Notes: generated by a model from the letters alone, not told the origin. DNA of 64,000 nucleotides from Ferruginibacter sp. (GCA_025362235.1 JANYGZ010000016.1:62001-126000), one strand, 5' to 3'. Counted from the stretch's first letter, positions 18,319 to 27,693 are shown. Made by a program: numbers and translations.

Positions 18319-18600
18319 ATGGCAGAACTGATTCCCATCAACATTGTAATTGGCGATAGGACCTATCGTATAAAAACACTTCCAAAAGATGAAGAAGTTA
18401 TTCGCCATACATTGAAGATTATTAACGACAAGATAATAGAATTTAAAACCCAGTATAGTGGCAAGGATATGCAGGATTATGTAGCTATGGTATTGATTTG
18501 GTACGCCACCCAAACAAGTGCCGATAGCAACCCGGCACTAGAAAAAGAATTAGCCGATGCATTACTTAAAATGGAATTTGCCATTGATAAAGCATTGTAA
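18319..18600 (+). CDS. zapA: Cell division protein ZapA
   Basis: A 93-residue ZapA: an N-terminal beta-hairpin domain (MAELIPINIVIGDRTYRIKT) followed by a long helix (MQDYVAMVLIWYATQTSA...) that forms the dimer/tetramer coiled coil. ZapA bundles FtsZ filaments at the division site. The start is three bases after the stop of the preceding coiled-coil gene. About 140 bp lie before rny, with a TATCTTCG box-like sequence near 18649 that may be the rny promoter. Confidence 0.85.
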   Translation: MAELIPINIVIGDRTYRIKTLPKDEEVIRHTLKIINDKIIEFKTQYSGKDMQDYVAMVLIWYATQTSADSNPALEKELADALLKMEFAIDKAL

Positions 18601-18740
18601 ATTACTTTAATAACACTGTTACATCACCTTCCAACTCTCCAAAAAATCATTATCTTCGCCAACTAACCATCTCACTCAACAATTTATGGGTACAGACAGG
18701 CTATATAAGATTGTGAACCGTTTAAAAACAAAAAAATTCA

Positions 18741-20306
18741 ATGGAACTAAATATAATTTCCATCATCATTGGTGTTGTTGCCTTAGTAATAGGCACCATA
18801 CTGGGTAAAGTTATTTTTGCCAAAAACACAAAAAAACAAGTAGAACAAGCTGAGCAACAGTCAAAACTTATTTTAAAAGAAGCTGAATTAAGGGCCGAAA
18901 ATCTAAAAAAAGAAAAAGAACTTGATGCCAAAGAGAAGTTTGTTCAAATGAAGTCGGCGCACGATAAAGACGTAATGCAGCGCAATCAGAAAATTATTGA
19001 TACCGAAAACCGTATCAAACAAAAAGAACAAAGCATCAATCAAAAAGAAGGTAATCTTGAAAAGCAGGTAAAAGAGAACGACGCTATAAAAGAAACCCTC
19101 AACCGCCAGATTGAAGTAGTAAATTCCAAGCGGACAGAGCTTGAAAAACACCAGGAAGAACATATTCGCCGGCTTGAAAAAGTAGCAGGCTTATCTGCTG
19201 AAGATGCAAAGGCTCAATTAATTGAAAGCCTTAAACAGGAAGCACATACAAAAGCACTGGTAATACAACAGGAAATAATTGAAGAAGCAAAATTAAAAGC
19301 CAATAAAGAGGCCAGAAAAATTGTTATTCAAACTATTCAGCGTACCGCAGCCGAACAGGCCATCGAAAATTCCATTACAGTTTTCAACCTTGAAAGTGAT
19401 GAAATAAAAGGTTCTATCATTGGCCGTGAAGGGCGAAACATCAGGGCTATTGAAGCCGCTACAGGCGTAGACCTTATTGTTGACGATACTCCCGAAGCAA
19501 TCGTTCTATCTTCTTTTGACCCTTTAAGGCGTGAAATAGCCCGTTTATCCTTACAACGTTTGGTGGCTGATGGCCGTATTCACCCTGCACGAATTGAGGA
19601 AGTGGTAGAAAAAACAAAGAAGCAATTAGACGACCAGGTAATGGAAATTGGCGAACGTACTGCAATGGAATTGGGTGTACATGGCCTCCATAAAGAATTG
19701 GTAAGAATGGTGGGCCGTATGCGCTTCCGCTCTTCTTATGGTCAAAACCTATTGATGCACAGCAGAGAAACGGCCAATTTGTGTTCCATTATGGCAGCAG
19801 AATTAGGGATGAACCCTAAATTAGCCAAACGTGCCGGTTTGTTACATGATATCGGAAAAGTGCCTGATGAAGAAACAGAACTAAGCCATGCTTTGCTTGG
19901 TGCAAAACTTGCTGAAAAGTATGGTGAAAACCCGGCTGTTGTAAATGCCATCGGTGCCCACCATGATGAAATGGAGATGCAATATGTTATCTCTCCTATT
20001 ATACAGGCCTGCGATGCCATCAGTGGTGCAAGGCCAGGAGCAAGGCGTGAAATAATGCAACAATACATTCAGCGTATAAAGGACCTTGAAAATTTGGCGC
20101 AGGCTTACCAGGGTGTTGAAAAAGCATACGCTATACAGGCTGGTAGGGAATTACGGGTAATTGTAGAAGCAGATAAAGTAACTGACGCTGAAAGTGATAA
20201 GTTAAGTTTTGAAATAGCTCAAAAAATACAAACTGAAATGACTTTTCCGGGGCAAATTAAAGTAACCGTGATAAGAGAGAAAAGAGCTGTAAATATTGCC
20301 AGGTAA
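18741..20306 (+). CDS. rny: Ribonuclease Y
   Basis: A 521-residue endoribonuclease. It has one N-terminal membrane anchor (about 5-25, [18 protein letters not shown]), a long charged coiled coil (about 30-200), a KH domain with [21 protein letters not shown] (about 221 on) and an HD domain whose motif is [11 protein letters not shown] (about 366-376). C-terminal [11 protein letters not shown] is conserved. RNase Y starts mRNA decay at the inner membrane. Family length and all domains are intact. Confidence 0.96.
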   Translation: MELNIISIIIGVVALVIGTILGKVIFAKNTKKQVEQAEQQSKLILKEAELRAENLKKEKELDAKEKFVQMKSAHDKDVMQRNQKIIDTENRIKQKEQSINQKEGNLEKQVKENDAIKETLNRQIEVVNSKRTELEKHQEEHIRRLEKVAGLSAEDAKAQLIESLKQEAHTKALVIQQEIIEEAKLKANKEARKIVIQTIQRTAAEQAIENSITVFNLESDEIKGSIIGREGRNIRAIEAATGVDLIVDDTPEAIVLSSFDPLRREIARLSLQRLVADGRIHPARIEEVVEKTKKQLDDQVMEIGERTAMELGVHGLHKELVRMVGRMRFRSSYGQNLLMHSRETANLCSIMAAELGMNPKLAKRAGLLHDIGKVPDEETELSHALLGAKLAEKYGENPAVVNAIGAHHDEMEMQYVISPIIQACDAISGARPGARREIMQQYIQRIKDLENLAQAYQGVEKAYAIQAGRELRVIVEADKVTDAESDKLSFEIAQKIQTEMTFPGQIKVTVIREKRAVNIAR

Positions 20307-20328
20307 TACTATTTTAAATATATTAATT

Positions 20329-20357
20329 GCTACAGGTTAATGCCTGTAGCTTTTTTT
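20329..20357 (+). terminator. Rho-independent terminator after rny
   Basis: Stem GCTACAGG (20329-20336) with CCTGTAGC (20343-20350), six-base loop, then seven Ts. Confidence 0.85.
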
Positions 20358-20512
20358 ATTATGTAACCAGCATTGAACGTTGATGAAGCATTTGTGGCGA
20401 CGCTCCGTTCAACATTATAGCCTTTGTTGTACCTGTTATGATGCTTAAAAAAATAAATAGGATGAATTGAAAAAATATCCATTATTCATTTTACAATTAT
20501 CAATTAAACCCC

Positions 20513-20520
20513 TACCTTTG
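20513..20520 (+). promoter_or_regulatory. -7 box TACCTTTG for rplS
   Basis: Matches TAnnTTTG 16 bases before the first ATG of rplS. A separate inverted pair TTGAACG/CGTTCAA at about 20373-20417 lies upstream between terminator and promoter; its role is unknown. Confidence 0.5.
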
Positions 20521-20542
20521 CCGTCGGTTAAAAATAATGATT

Positions 20543-20911
20543 ATGAACGCAGTTGCATTTGTACACGAACAACTAACAGCTAAACCAGCACTTCCTGCAT
20601 TTAAAGCTGGAGATAATATTACCGTTAACTATAAAATTGTAGAAGGTAGTAAAGAAAGAATCCAAAGCTTTAAGGGCGATGTGATTAAACGCCAGGGAGT
20701 TAGAGCTACAGCTACTTTTACAGTACGTAAAATGAGTGATGGCGTTGGAGTCGAAAGGTTATTCCCTTTTTATTCGCCAAATATCGAAAGCGTGGTATTA
20801 AATAAAGTAGGTAAAGTTAGCAGGGCTAAACTTTTTTACCTGCGTGAAAGAAGTGGCAAAAGTGCCCGTATTCAGGAAAAAAGAATGGCAGTTGCACTTA
20901 AGAAGAAGTAA
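20543..20911 (+). CDS. rplS: 50S ribosomal protein L19
   Basis: The start is taken as the ATG at 20543 (MNAVAFVHEQL); an ATG two codons upstream (20537) is also possible. The 122-residue product has the L19 core FKAGDNITVNYKIVEG, RIQSFKGDVIKRQG, TFTVRKMSDGVGVERLFPFYSP and RAKLFYLRERSGKSARI. L19 sits at the 30S-50S interface. It is a single-gene unit, with its own promoter box and a strong terminator. Confidence 0.96.
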   Translation: MNAVAFVHEQLTAKPALPAFKAGDNITVNYKIVEGSKERIQSFKGDVIKRQGVRATATFTVRKMSDGVGVERLFPFYSPNIESVVLNKVGKVSRAKLFYLRERSGKSARIQEKRMAVALKKK

Positions 20912-20930
20912 ATCTGTTAATTACATATAT

Positions 20931-20970
20931 AAAAAATGCGATGTTCAACTAATTGGACATCGCATTTTTT
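20931..20970 (+). terminator. Strong Rho-independent terminator after rplS
   Basis: AAAAAATGCGATGT (left, 20931-20944) pairs with ACATCGCATTTTTT (right, 20957-20970). Loop about 12 bases, T-run included in the right arm. Confidence 0.9.
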
Positions 20971-21090
20971 TATTTTAAAGATATTAGAAAAAAATTTGGA
21001 ATGATTATTGAATAATTTAACTAAACATGTAAATGTTTAATACGTTACCTCTCTATTAAAAACCTTTTTTAACCTGAAAACCACAAAATC

Positions 21091-21216
21091 ATGAAAAAAT
21101 TAACTCTTCCTGCAGTAGTTATCCTGCTTGCAATTTTGTTCACATCCTGCTCAAGGGGAATTACCATGGATGAAGCTGCCAACGGCAAAGCAAAATGCGG
21201 ACGTCATCTTAAATAG
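21091..21216 (+). CDS. Very small lipoprotein (41 residues)
   Basis: The ATG at 21091 opens a 41-residue frame ending at TAG 21214-21216. MKKLTLPAVVILLAILFTSC is a lipoprotein signal with the lipobox FTSC, which would leave a mature peptide of about 22 residues beginning at the lipidated Cys. The mature part ends ANGKAKCGRHLK and has one more Cys. The frame has good start context for the phylum (AT-rich leader ending CAAAATC). Function unknown. It precedes tatA by about 100 bp. Confidence 0.6.
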   Translation: MKKLTLPAVVILLAILFTSCSRGITMDEAANGKAKCGRHLK

Positions 21217-21287
21217 CTTTTCTTTATTAAATTGGTAAAAGATTTGATTATTAACAATCAAAAAACTATCAAAGAAGATATTTCTTT

Positions 21288-21295
21288 TATCTTTG
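21288..21295 (+). promoter_or_regulatory. -7 box TATCTTTG for tatA
   Basis: Exact TAnnTTTG. It overlaps the alternative TTG start at 21293, so translation must begin downstream, at ATG 21314. Confidence 0.55.
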
Positions 21296-21313
21296 TTCAC
21301 TAAATTTAATATC

Positions 21314-21589
21314 ATGCTATTATCAATTGTAAATGCTGTTTTTTTAATTGGAATGCCTGGGGGTTCTGAATGGATCTTTATTCTTTTGGCAGTTGTATTA
21401 TTATTTGGTGGAAAAAAAATTCCTGAATTAATGAAAGGAATTGGCAAAGGAGTCAGGGATTTTAATGATGCAAAAACCAGTGTAAAGAATGAAATTGAAG
21501 AGGGTATGAAAGAAAAAGATAAAGATGAAGAGATCAGGGAATTAAAGAAACAACTTGATCAAAAACGGGCACAGGAACCACAGGCTTAA
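21314..21589 (+). CDS. tatA: Sec-independent protein translocase subunit TatA/TatE
   Basis: A 91-residue protein from ATG 21314. It has a short periplasmic N-terminus, then GSEWIFILLAVVLLFGGKKIPELMKGIGKG: the TatA membrane helix, the FGGKKIPEL hinge and the amphipathic helix. A charged, coiled tail follows. TatA multimers form the pore that exports folded, twin-arginine proteins. TatC is not in the window. A candidate Tat substrate, the VOC protein at 30944, is. Confidence 0.92.
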   Translation: MLLSIVNAVFLIGMPGGSEWIFILLAVVLLFGGKKIPELMKGIGKGVRDFNDAKTSVKNEIEEGMKEKDKDEEIRELKKQLDQKRAQEPQA

Positions 21590-21627
21590 AACTTATCCCG
21601 GTAAAATTCCTTTTAATGAATACATTA

Positions 21628-21693
21628 AGGCTGAAGTGAGTCCTTCTTTTAATCCAAATAAATGGATTTTTACAGAAGACCGCACTTCAGCCT
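21628..21693 (+). promoter_or_regulatory. Long hairpin between tatA and gatA
   Basis: AGGCTGAAGTG (21628-21638) is perfectly complementary to CACTTCAGCCT (21683-21693), and GTCCTTCT/AGAAGAC extends the stem inwards with a bulge. It is followed by GTTTTAT. It may be a tatA terminator or a gatA leader structure. Confidence 0.6.
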
Positions 21694-21726
21694 GTTTTAT
21701 ACATACCAATTAAATCCCCTTCTTTT

Positions 21727-23157
21727 TTGTTTAGTTCAATAAAGGAATATCATCAGCAACTTCAATCGGGAAATACAACCTGTATAGCTGCTGTAACTCA
21801 TTATCTTCAAAAAATAGACAGTAAAAAGCACCTGAATGCTTTTACAGAAGTATATGCAGCAGAAGCCTTGGAAAAGGCTGCTGCGCTGGATTCTAAAAGA
21901 ATCAGTGTAGAAAAAACTGGCCGTTTATATGGAGTAGTGATTGCTATAAAAGATGTTATTTGTTACAAAGACCATACAGTTACCGCAGCTTCAAAAATTT
22001 TAAAAGATTTTGTATCTATATACAATGCTACCGCAGTACAAAGGCTATTGGATGAAGATGCCATTATAATTGGCAGTTGCAATTGCGATGAATTTGCAAT
22101 GGGTAGCACCAACGAAAATTCTGCTTATGGCAATGTGCTAAACGCTTTGGATGAAACAAAGGTTCCGGGCGGATCATCAGGAGGTAGCGCCGTGGCGGTA
22201 CAGGCTGGTATGTGTATGGTTAGTCTTGGAAGCGATACGGGTGGCTCTGTAAGACAACCTGCAGACTTTTGTGGCATAGTTGGTTTAAAGCCTACCTATG
22301 GCAGAATTTCACGGTATGGGTTAATTGCTTATGCCTCTTCTTTTGACCAGATTGGTATTTTTAGTAATACGGTTGATGATGTTACAACTGTCTTAGAAAT
22401 AATTGCAGGACCTGATGAATTTGACAGTACCGCTATCAGCCAACCAATGGATACTGTAGAAAAACCGGCAAAAGAAAAAAAATACAGGATTGCTTATTTT
22501 GAAGACGCCCTGCAACATCCTTCATTAGATAAAGAAATAAGTAAAAGTATTTTTAGTACCATTGAACAATTACGATTAGACGGTCACATTGTAGAAAAAG
22601 TTGCATTTAATTTGCTTGAATATATTGTTCCGGCCTATTATGTTTTAACAACGGCAGAAGCAAGCAGTAACCTCAATCGTTTTGATGGTGTGCGGTTTGG
22701 TCACCGTACAAATGCTCCTGTTGCTGATTTAACAGAATTTTATAAACGTAGCCGCAGTGAAGGTTTTGGCAAAGAAGTACAACGCAGGATATTGCTGGGT
22801 ACTTTTGTTTTAAGTGCCGGTTACTATGATGCTTATTTTACAAAGGCGCAACAGGTAAGACGTATGCTAGTTGATAGAACTACAGCTATTTTCAGTGATT
22901 TTGACGCCATTATACTTCCTACATCTCCTTCAACTGCATTTAATATCGGCGAAAATGCCGACGACCCTATTGCCATGTACCTGGCAGATATTTACACAGT
23001 TTTTGCAAACTTAACAGGGTTACCAGCTATTTCAATTCCATTATATAAACATAGTAATGGTATGCCCTTTGGCCTGCAGTTAATCACAAACAAAATGGAT
23101 GAAGTAACTTTGTGTGCATTATCAAATTTGTTGATGCAGCAGTATAAAACTGTTTAG
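21727..23157 (+). CDS. gatA: Aspartyl/glutamyl-tRNA amidotransferase subunit A
   Basis: A 476-residue amidase-signature enzyme. Translation is taken from TTG at 21727 (MFSSIKEYHQQLQSG), which matches the family N-terminus; no ATG exists in frame upstream. The Ser-cisSer-Lys triad is visible: Lys in VIAIKDVICY, cis-Ser in GGSSGGSAVAVQAGM and the nucleophile in SDTGGSVRQPADFCG. GatA releases ammonia from glutamine for GatB to amidate misacylated Glu-tRNA(Gln) or Asp-tRNA(Asn). A long hairpin precedes it and a transglycosylase gene follows by 13 bp. Confidence 0.95.
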   Translation: MFSSIKEYHQQLQSGNTTCIAAVTHYLQKIDSKKHLNAFTEVYAAEALEKAAALDSKRISVEKTGRLYGVVIAIKDVICYKDHTVTAASKILKDFVSIYNATAVQRLLDEDAIIIGSCNCDEFAMGSTNENSAYGNVLNALDETKVPGGSSGGSAVAVQAGMCMVSLGSDTGGSVRQPADFCGIVGLKPTYGRISRYGLIAYASSFDQIGIFSNTVDDVTTVLEIIAGPDEFDSTAISQPMDTVEKPAKEKKYRIAYFEDALQHPSLDKEISKSIFSTIEQLRLDGHIVEKVAFNLLEYIVPAYYVLTTAEASSNLNRFDGVRFGHRTNAPVADLTEFYKRSRSEGFGKEVQRRILLGTFVLSAGYYDAYFTKAQQVRRMLVDRTTAIFSDFDAIILPTSPSTAFNIGENADDPIAMYLADIYTVFANLTGLPAISIPLYKHSNGMPFGLQLITNKMDEVTLCALSNLLMQQYKTV

Positions 23158-23170
23158 CACTAAACAACTA

Positions 23171-24376
23171 ATGACAAAGTATCTATTTTTATCTTTTATA
23201 TGTTGCTTATCCCTGTCTGCAAATGCGGGTATAGATAATTTTTTACAGCAATCCCCCGCTTTACAAAATATTGTAAAAGATACTGTTCCGGAAAATTTAG
23301 CTAAAGAAGATGAACTGATTGAAGAGGTTATAAAGACAAGAACGCTTCCTAAAAAAGAAAAGGTTGAATATTTTAACCAGGTTACCAAATATGGCTTCAA
23401 GAACTTATTTGCCAATTACAGTTATAATGCATCTTTACCATATACAGTTCAAATAAACCCCAATGCCGAAATGTTTATACAGGATTATATGAAGGACCAT
23501 GGTGAATACTTACAAAAAATGAAAGGGTGGGGATTGCCCTATTTTAATCTTATAGAAAATATTTTACGGCAATATGGTTTACCAAAAGAGTTAAAATATG
23601 TTGCAGTTATTGAATCTAATTTGAGCAGCGGTGCTACAAGTGTTGTAGGAGCTGGGGGGCCCTGGCAGTTTATGCCTTATACTGCAAGAGAATATGGTTT
23701 AGTGGTTAATAGTAATATTGACGACCGCCGGGATTATTATAAAAGCACACATGCGGCAGCAAGATATTTACTATACTTATACAAACAATTGCACGACTGG
23801 TTACTTGTAATGGCAGCATATAATGGCGGCCCTGGAAGAGTTTACAGCGCTATTAAAAAAAGCGGCAGTACTGATTTTTGGCGTTTGCAATTTTATCTTC
23901 CTGAAGAATCAAGAACCTATGTGAAAAGATTTATAGCAACACATTATATTATGGAAGGTGGTGGTGGTGTTACTACTTTTACTGCCGGTGTTTTACCTTT
24001 TACAAATGATGTTAACCGTACCAGTTATCCGGTAAACAACAATACAAAAAATCCATATACACAACAAAAAACTTTATCAGAAGATGAACTGGTAGATTTT
24101 GAAGTATTATCTATATCGGGTAAATACAATTCCTTAATTATTGCTAAAAATATAATGATGGACATTGGCAAGTTTAATCATTTTAACCCGTCATTTGATG
24201 CTACTATGTCTACTACCGGAAATTTTGATCTTCGGTTACCATCAGATAAAATGCAATTATTTGTAGCCAATAAATACCAGATATTAAACGAAAGCGTACA
24301 GGCCTTATTAGGCGGCACTGCTGTACCTGATTTTAAAACTGTATACCCCACCAAGACTAAAAAAAAGCAGCAATAA
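23171..24376 (+). CDS. Membrane-bound lytic transglycosylase (MltD-like, SLT domain)
   Basis: A 401-residue exported protein: signal peptide MTKYLFLSFICCLSLSANA, then a Goose-type/SLT lytic transglycosylase domain. The catalytic Glu lies in VAVIESNLSSGATS (about residue 150), followed by GAGGPWQFMPYTAREYGL, HAAARYLLYLYKQL, and the AAYNGGPGRV motif. The C-terminal 100 residues are LysM-less but resemble the shortened tail usual in Bacteroidota MltD. It cleaves peptidoglycan glycan strands. It starts 13 bp after gatA, so the two are probably cotranscribed. Confidence 0.9.
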   Translation: MTKYLFLSFICCLSLSANAGIDNFLQQSPALQNIVKDTVPENLAKEDELIEEVIKTRTLPKKEKVEYFNQVTKYGFKNLFANYSYNASLPYTVQINPNAEMFIQDYMKDHGEYLQKMKGWGLPYFNLIENILRQYGLPKELKYVAVIESNLSSGATSVVGAGGPWQFMPYTAREYGLVVNSNIDDRRDYYKSTHAAARYLLYLYKQLHDWLLVMAAYNGGPGRVYSAIKKSGSTDFWRLQFYLPEESRTYVKRFIATHYIMEGGGGVTTFTAGVLPFTNDVNRTSYPVNNNTKNPYTQQKTLSEDELVDFEVLSISGKYNSLIIAKNIMMDIGKFNHFNPSFDATMSTTGNFDLRLPSDKMQLFVANKYQILNESVQALLGGTAVPDFKTVYPTKTKKKQQ

Positions 24377-24380
24377 TAAT

Positions 24381-25661
24381 TTACCCAAGCACCTGTTTTA
24401 TAACGGCTGCTTTTAATAAACATTCTTCATATTCCCTTTCTGCATCGCTGTAAAAAGTAATGGCGCTGCCGGCTTGAAAGGATATATACTTTGCAGATTC
24501 GTTGTATAGAATACTTCTTATAATTACATTAAAATCAAAATCGCCTATCGGATTAATATAGCCAAGAGCCCCTGAAAAAAGCCCCCTCCTTGTACGCTCA
24601 TTTTCTTCTATCAGCTGCATCACTCTTTTTTTAGGAGCCCCTGTCATAGAGCCCATCGGGAAAGTAGCCCTTACACCATCAATCCAATCTTTGTCGTCTT
24701 TCAACTCGCCGCTAATGGTACTAATCATCTGGTGCACCTGTGGAAAACTATAAATGCCAAACAGCTCTTTTACTTCTACAGTTCCTTCCTTACAAACTTT
24801 ACTCAAATCGTTCCTCACAAGATCTACCACAATAACATTTTCACTTCTTTCTTTATCACTATGCAACAATTCTTCTTTACTGTTTTCATCCATTTGCTGA
24901 TTGGTTAAATAGCGTTTAGCCGTTCCCTTTATGGGTTGTGAAAGTATAGTTGTTCCTGTTTTTTTCAGGTAACGCTCGGGGCTGGCACAAATACAATATT
25001 TATCATCTGACTTATACAAGGCCGAAAAAGGATTAGGCGAAATGGTGGTTAATTTTTGATACACCAATATTGGATCAATAACAGCATCTGTAGAAAAAAA
25101 CTCCTGGCAGAAATTTATTTCATAACAATCGCCGCGTAAAATATGTTCCTGTAATTTTTGAATAGTTTGTATGTATTCTGACCGGGTATACCTTTTTTCA
25201 ATTTGAATTGGTGGGAAATTTTTTTCTTCTATAATGGCCGAAGATAATTTTATGGCCGAAAATATTTGTTCAGTATCACCGTCAAAAAATATAGTAAGCG
25301 ATTTTTCGTTTAATTGTAATACCATTTCAGGTACAAAAAAATGAATATCCTTAAACCCAATTCCATCAAAATTATTTGATTGTAATTGTTCTGTTTCATT
25401 TTTAAGGTCGTAGCCTAAATGGCCAAACAGCCAATCGTGCTGACTGACATTAAATTCTTTTAGTGCGCTAAAAGCATTGCCTGCATTAAGTTCCAGCCTT
25501 TCTTTACATCCTGCCGCCAGCAAACATTCAAATGCCGGTTCTTCAAAACTATAGCCGCTGTTATCCAGTAAACAAAAAATGTTGAACGGTTTTACCCAGT
25601 TCAACATTTGTATTTTAAATTCTGCAAAATTATTTATTGTAAATACAGTAGCTTTTTTCAC
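24381..25661 (-). CDS. pabB: Aminodeoxychorismate synthase component I / anthranilate synthase component I family
   Basis: A 426-residue chorismate-binding enzyme. The catalytic domain shows LREHILRGDCYEINFCQEF-like sequence at about 170-190, KGTAKR, HSDKERSENVIVVDLVRNDL, VHQMISTISG and TFPMGSMTGAPKKRVMQLIEE, all typical of PabB/TrpE. The short N-terminal region and single-gene setting favour PabB, which makes 4-amino-4-deoxychorismate for folate with a PabA glutaminase. Neither pabA nor trp genes lie nearby. It converges on the transglycosylase gene, with only four bases between. Confidence 0.85.
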   Translation of the reverse strand: MKKATVFTINNFAEFKIQMLNWVKPFNIFCLLDNSGYSFEEPAFECLLAAGCKERLELNAGNAFSALKEFNVSQHDWLFGHLGYDLKNETEQLQSNNFDGIGFKDIHFFVPEMVLQLNEKSLTIFFDGDTEQIFSAIKLSSAIIEEKNFPPIQIEKRYTRSEYIQTIQKLQEHILRGDCYEINFCQEFFSTDAVIDPILVYQKLTTISPNPFSALYKSDDKYCICASPERYLKKTGTTILSQPIKGTAKRYLTNQQMDENSKEELLHSDKERSENVIVVDLVRNDLSKVCKEGTVEVKELFGIYSFPQVHQMISTISGELKDDKDWIDGVRATFPMGSMTGAPKKRVMQLIEENERTRRGLFSGALGYINPIGDFDFNVIIRSILYNESAKYISFQAGSAITFYSDAEREYEECLLKAAVIKQVLG

Positions 25662-25718
25662 TTTGTTGATTTAGCTGCAGCGTGGTGCCTGCTAACCATT
25701 TACTGTTACTGCCATTCC

Positions 25719-26135
25719 TTATAAAAAATCATCTTCATCATCAAAACCTCCGCCATCAACATCTAAGTCATCAAAACCAAGATCTTTAAAATCATCTTCT
25801 TCTTCATCTTTGGCAGATTTTTTTCCAGCAGATTTTTTTGCTGTAGATTTAGGAACATCAAACTCATCAAAGTCGGAATCCCATTCATCGGCTGCTTCTC
25901 CTTTTTCCCATTCATCTTCAGTTTCAACAGCATCATCATCGTCATCATCGTCATCTCCACTTTTTTTAGCAGAAGCTTTCCCCTTTTTGACAGGCTTAAC
26001 GTCTTCATCCAAATCATCATCATCGTCATCATCATCGTCTTTTTTAGATTTAGGCGATGCTTTTGACGCTATTTTTTTTACAGGAATCTCCTCATCCGGA
26101 GCATTCTTTTTTTCTTTACCTAATTTGGTTGCCAT
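25719..26135 (-). CDS. Highly acidic low-complexity protein with Asp tracts
   Basis: A 138-residue protein made of alternating basic (KKIASKASPKSKK, KKGKASAKKSG) and acidic blocks, including runs of nine and eight Asp, and ending in FDDEDDFL. No fold or catalytic motif is visible; it is probably disordered. The Asp runs are encoded by GAT/GAC triplet repeats near 25930-25955 and 26015-26040, which could change length by replication slippage. Similar tails are seen in RNA polymerase delta of Firmicutes, but there is no N-terminal domain here to support that. It lies between purA and pabB on the same strand. Real gene likely, function unknown. Confidence 0.75.
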   Translation of the reverse strand: MATKLGKEKKNAPDEEIPVKKIASKASPKSKKDDDDDDDDDLDEDVKPVKKGKASAKKSGDDDDDDDDAVETEDEWEKGEAADEWDSDFDEFDVPKSTAKKSAGKKSAKDEEEDDFKDLGFDDLDVDGGGFDDEDDFL

Positions 26136-26219
26136 AATAAACTGGTTGTGAATGTAAATTTCTGATAGATTTTTAATTAGCCAAAAAAAAACGCAATTAT
26201 TTTTTTATTATTTTATTGC

Positions 26220-27482
26220 CTAAGCTAAAATTATTTGATCTCTTCCCGGGCCGTTACTGATATACTTAACAGGAACTTTCAGGAATTTGTTTATATAATC
26301 AATATATTCTTTCATTTTTTGGGGCAACGCAGCATAATTGTCAATCGCTGTAATATCCGTTTGCCACCCCTCAAATTTTTTGTGAACCGGGTCAATTTTT
26401 ACCCTGGTCATTTGAAAAGGTACGCAATTTGTTTCCTGGCCATTGATAGAGTAGGCGTTACAAACTTTTAGTTCAGGCAGGGCATCCAGGATATCTGTTT
26501 TAGTCATAATAATCTGGGTAACACCATTTATCATACAGGCAAATTGAAGAGCTACCAGGTCTATCCAGCCGCAACGCCTTGGCCTGCCTGTAGTTGCACC
26601 AAATTCGCTGCCAATTTTACGAATTAATTCACCCATGTCGTCATCCAGTTCTGTTGGAAAAGGGCCACTGCCAACTCTTGTACAATAGGCTTTTGAAACA
26701 CCAAATACTTCTTTAATTTTTTGTGGGGCTATACCCAAACCGGTGCATACACCGGCAGAAATGGTATTGCTACTGGTAACAAAAGGAAACGTGCCAAAGT
26801 CAACATCCAGCATGCTGCCTTGGGCGCCTTCTGCTAGTACTTTTTTTCCCTGCTGAATTTTATCATTTATAAAATACTCACCATTAACAATTTTAAAACT
26901 CTGCAAATCCTCAATGGCTTCAAAAAATTCATCTTCCCAACTACTTATATCTTCCTGAAAATTGTAATTGTCAAGCAGGCGCTGGTGTTTCAGGCGCAAT
27001 TTAATATACTGGCCGGTAAAACTTTTATCAAGCAAATCGCCCACACGTAAACCATTTCTTCCGGTTTTATCCATGTAAGCCGGACCGATCCCCTTTAAGG
27101 TAGAGCCAATTTTTTCGTTACCCTTTGCTAACTCACTTGCTTTATCTAAGGCCCTGTGCGTGGGTAAAATTAAGTGGGCACGTTCACTTATGTATAAACT
27201 TTTTTTATAGTCTACACCCATTGCAGCAACTGTTTCGCATTCCCTTTTTAAGGTTACTGCATCCAATACTACACCGTTGCCAATCAGGTTGGTTTTACCT
27301 TCATGAAAAATACCACTTGGTATTTGATGCAGCACTACTTTTTGTCCGTTTACATACAAAGTATGCCCCGCATTTGGGCCACCCTGAAAGCGGGCAACTA
27401 CATCATAATTTGGAGCAAAATAATCAACTATTTTTCCTTTGCCCTCGTCGCCCCATTGAAGCCCTAGAATTACATCTACCAT
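26220..27482 (-). CDS. purA: Adenylosuccinate synthetase
   Basis: A 420-residue PurA. The N-terminal P-loop-like GLQWGDEGKGKIVDYF (7-22) and GGPNAGHTLYVNG bind GTP and IMP. TTGRPRRCGWIDLVAL and ISNGPGRDQIIL near the end are family signatures. It condenses IMP with aspartate, using GTP, in AMP synthesis. It is a separate transcription unit upstream of the acidic protein gene. Confidence 0.97.
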   Translation of the reverse strand: MVDVILGLQWGDEGKGKIVDYFAPNYDVVARFQGGPNAGHTLYVNGQKVVLHQIPSGIFHEGKTNLIGNGVVLDAVTLKRECETVAAMGVDYKKSLYISERAHLILPTHRALDKASELAKGNEKIGSTLKGIGPAYMDKTGRNGLRVGDLLDKSFTGQYIKLRLKHQRLLDNYNFQEDISSWEDEFFEAIEDLQSFKIVNGEYFINDKIQQGKKVLAEGAQGSMLDVDFGTFPFVTSSNTISAGVCTGLGIAPQKIKEVFGVSKAYCTRVGSGPFPTELDDDMGELIRKIGSEFGATTGRPRRCGWIDLVALQFACMINGVTQIIMTKTDILDALPELKVCNAYSINGQETNCVPFQMTRVKIDPVHKKFEGWQTDITAIDNYAALPQKMKEYIDYINKFLKVPVKYISNGPGRDQIILA

Positions 27483-27666
27483 TATAAATATTTATCGATT
27501 TAAATTTATCACCCTTACTAAAAAGAAATGGTGAGTTTTATTTGTTATGTACTGCCTTATTCTTTTTTTTCGGCGTAAAAATAAATTGAAATAATACAAC
27601 CACCTAAAATGAAATGCATTTGTTTGAAACTTGGGGAGAAATGGACCCTGCCCAAACGACATAAAA

Positions 27667-27693
27667 AAAACTGCAACTTTTAATTGCAGTTTT
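27667..27693 (-). terminator. Rho-independent terminator of clpX
   Basis: AAAACTGCAA (27667-27676) pairs with TTGCAGTTTT (27684-27693), seven-base loop, T-runs on both strands. It lies 17 bp beyond the clpX stop on the minus strand. Confidence 0.88.

Noticed and set aside
18686..18760. Possible leader peptide between zapA and rny starting MGTDRLYKIVN
   Set aside because: It overlaps the rny start in another frame and has no supporting signal beyond an ATG.
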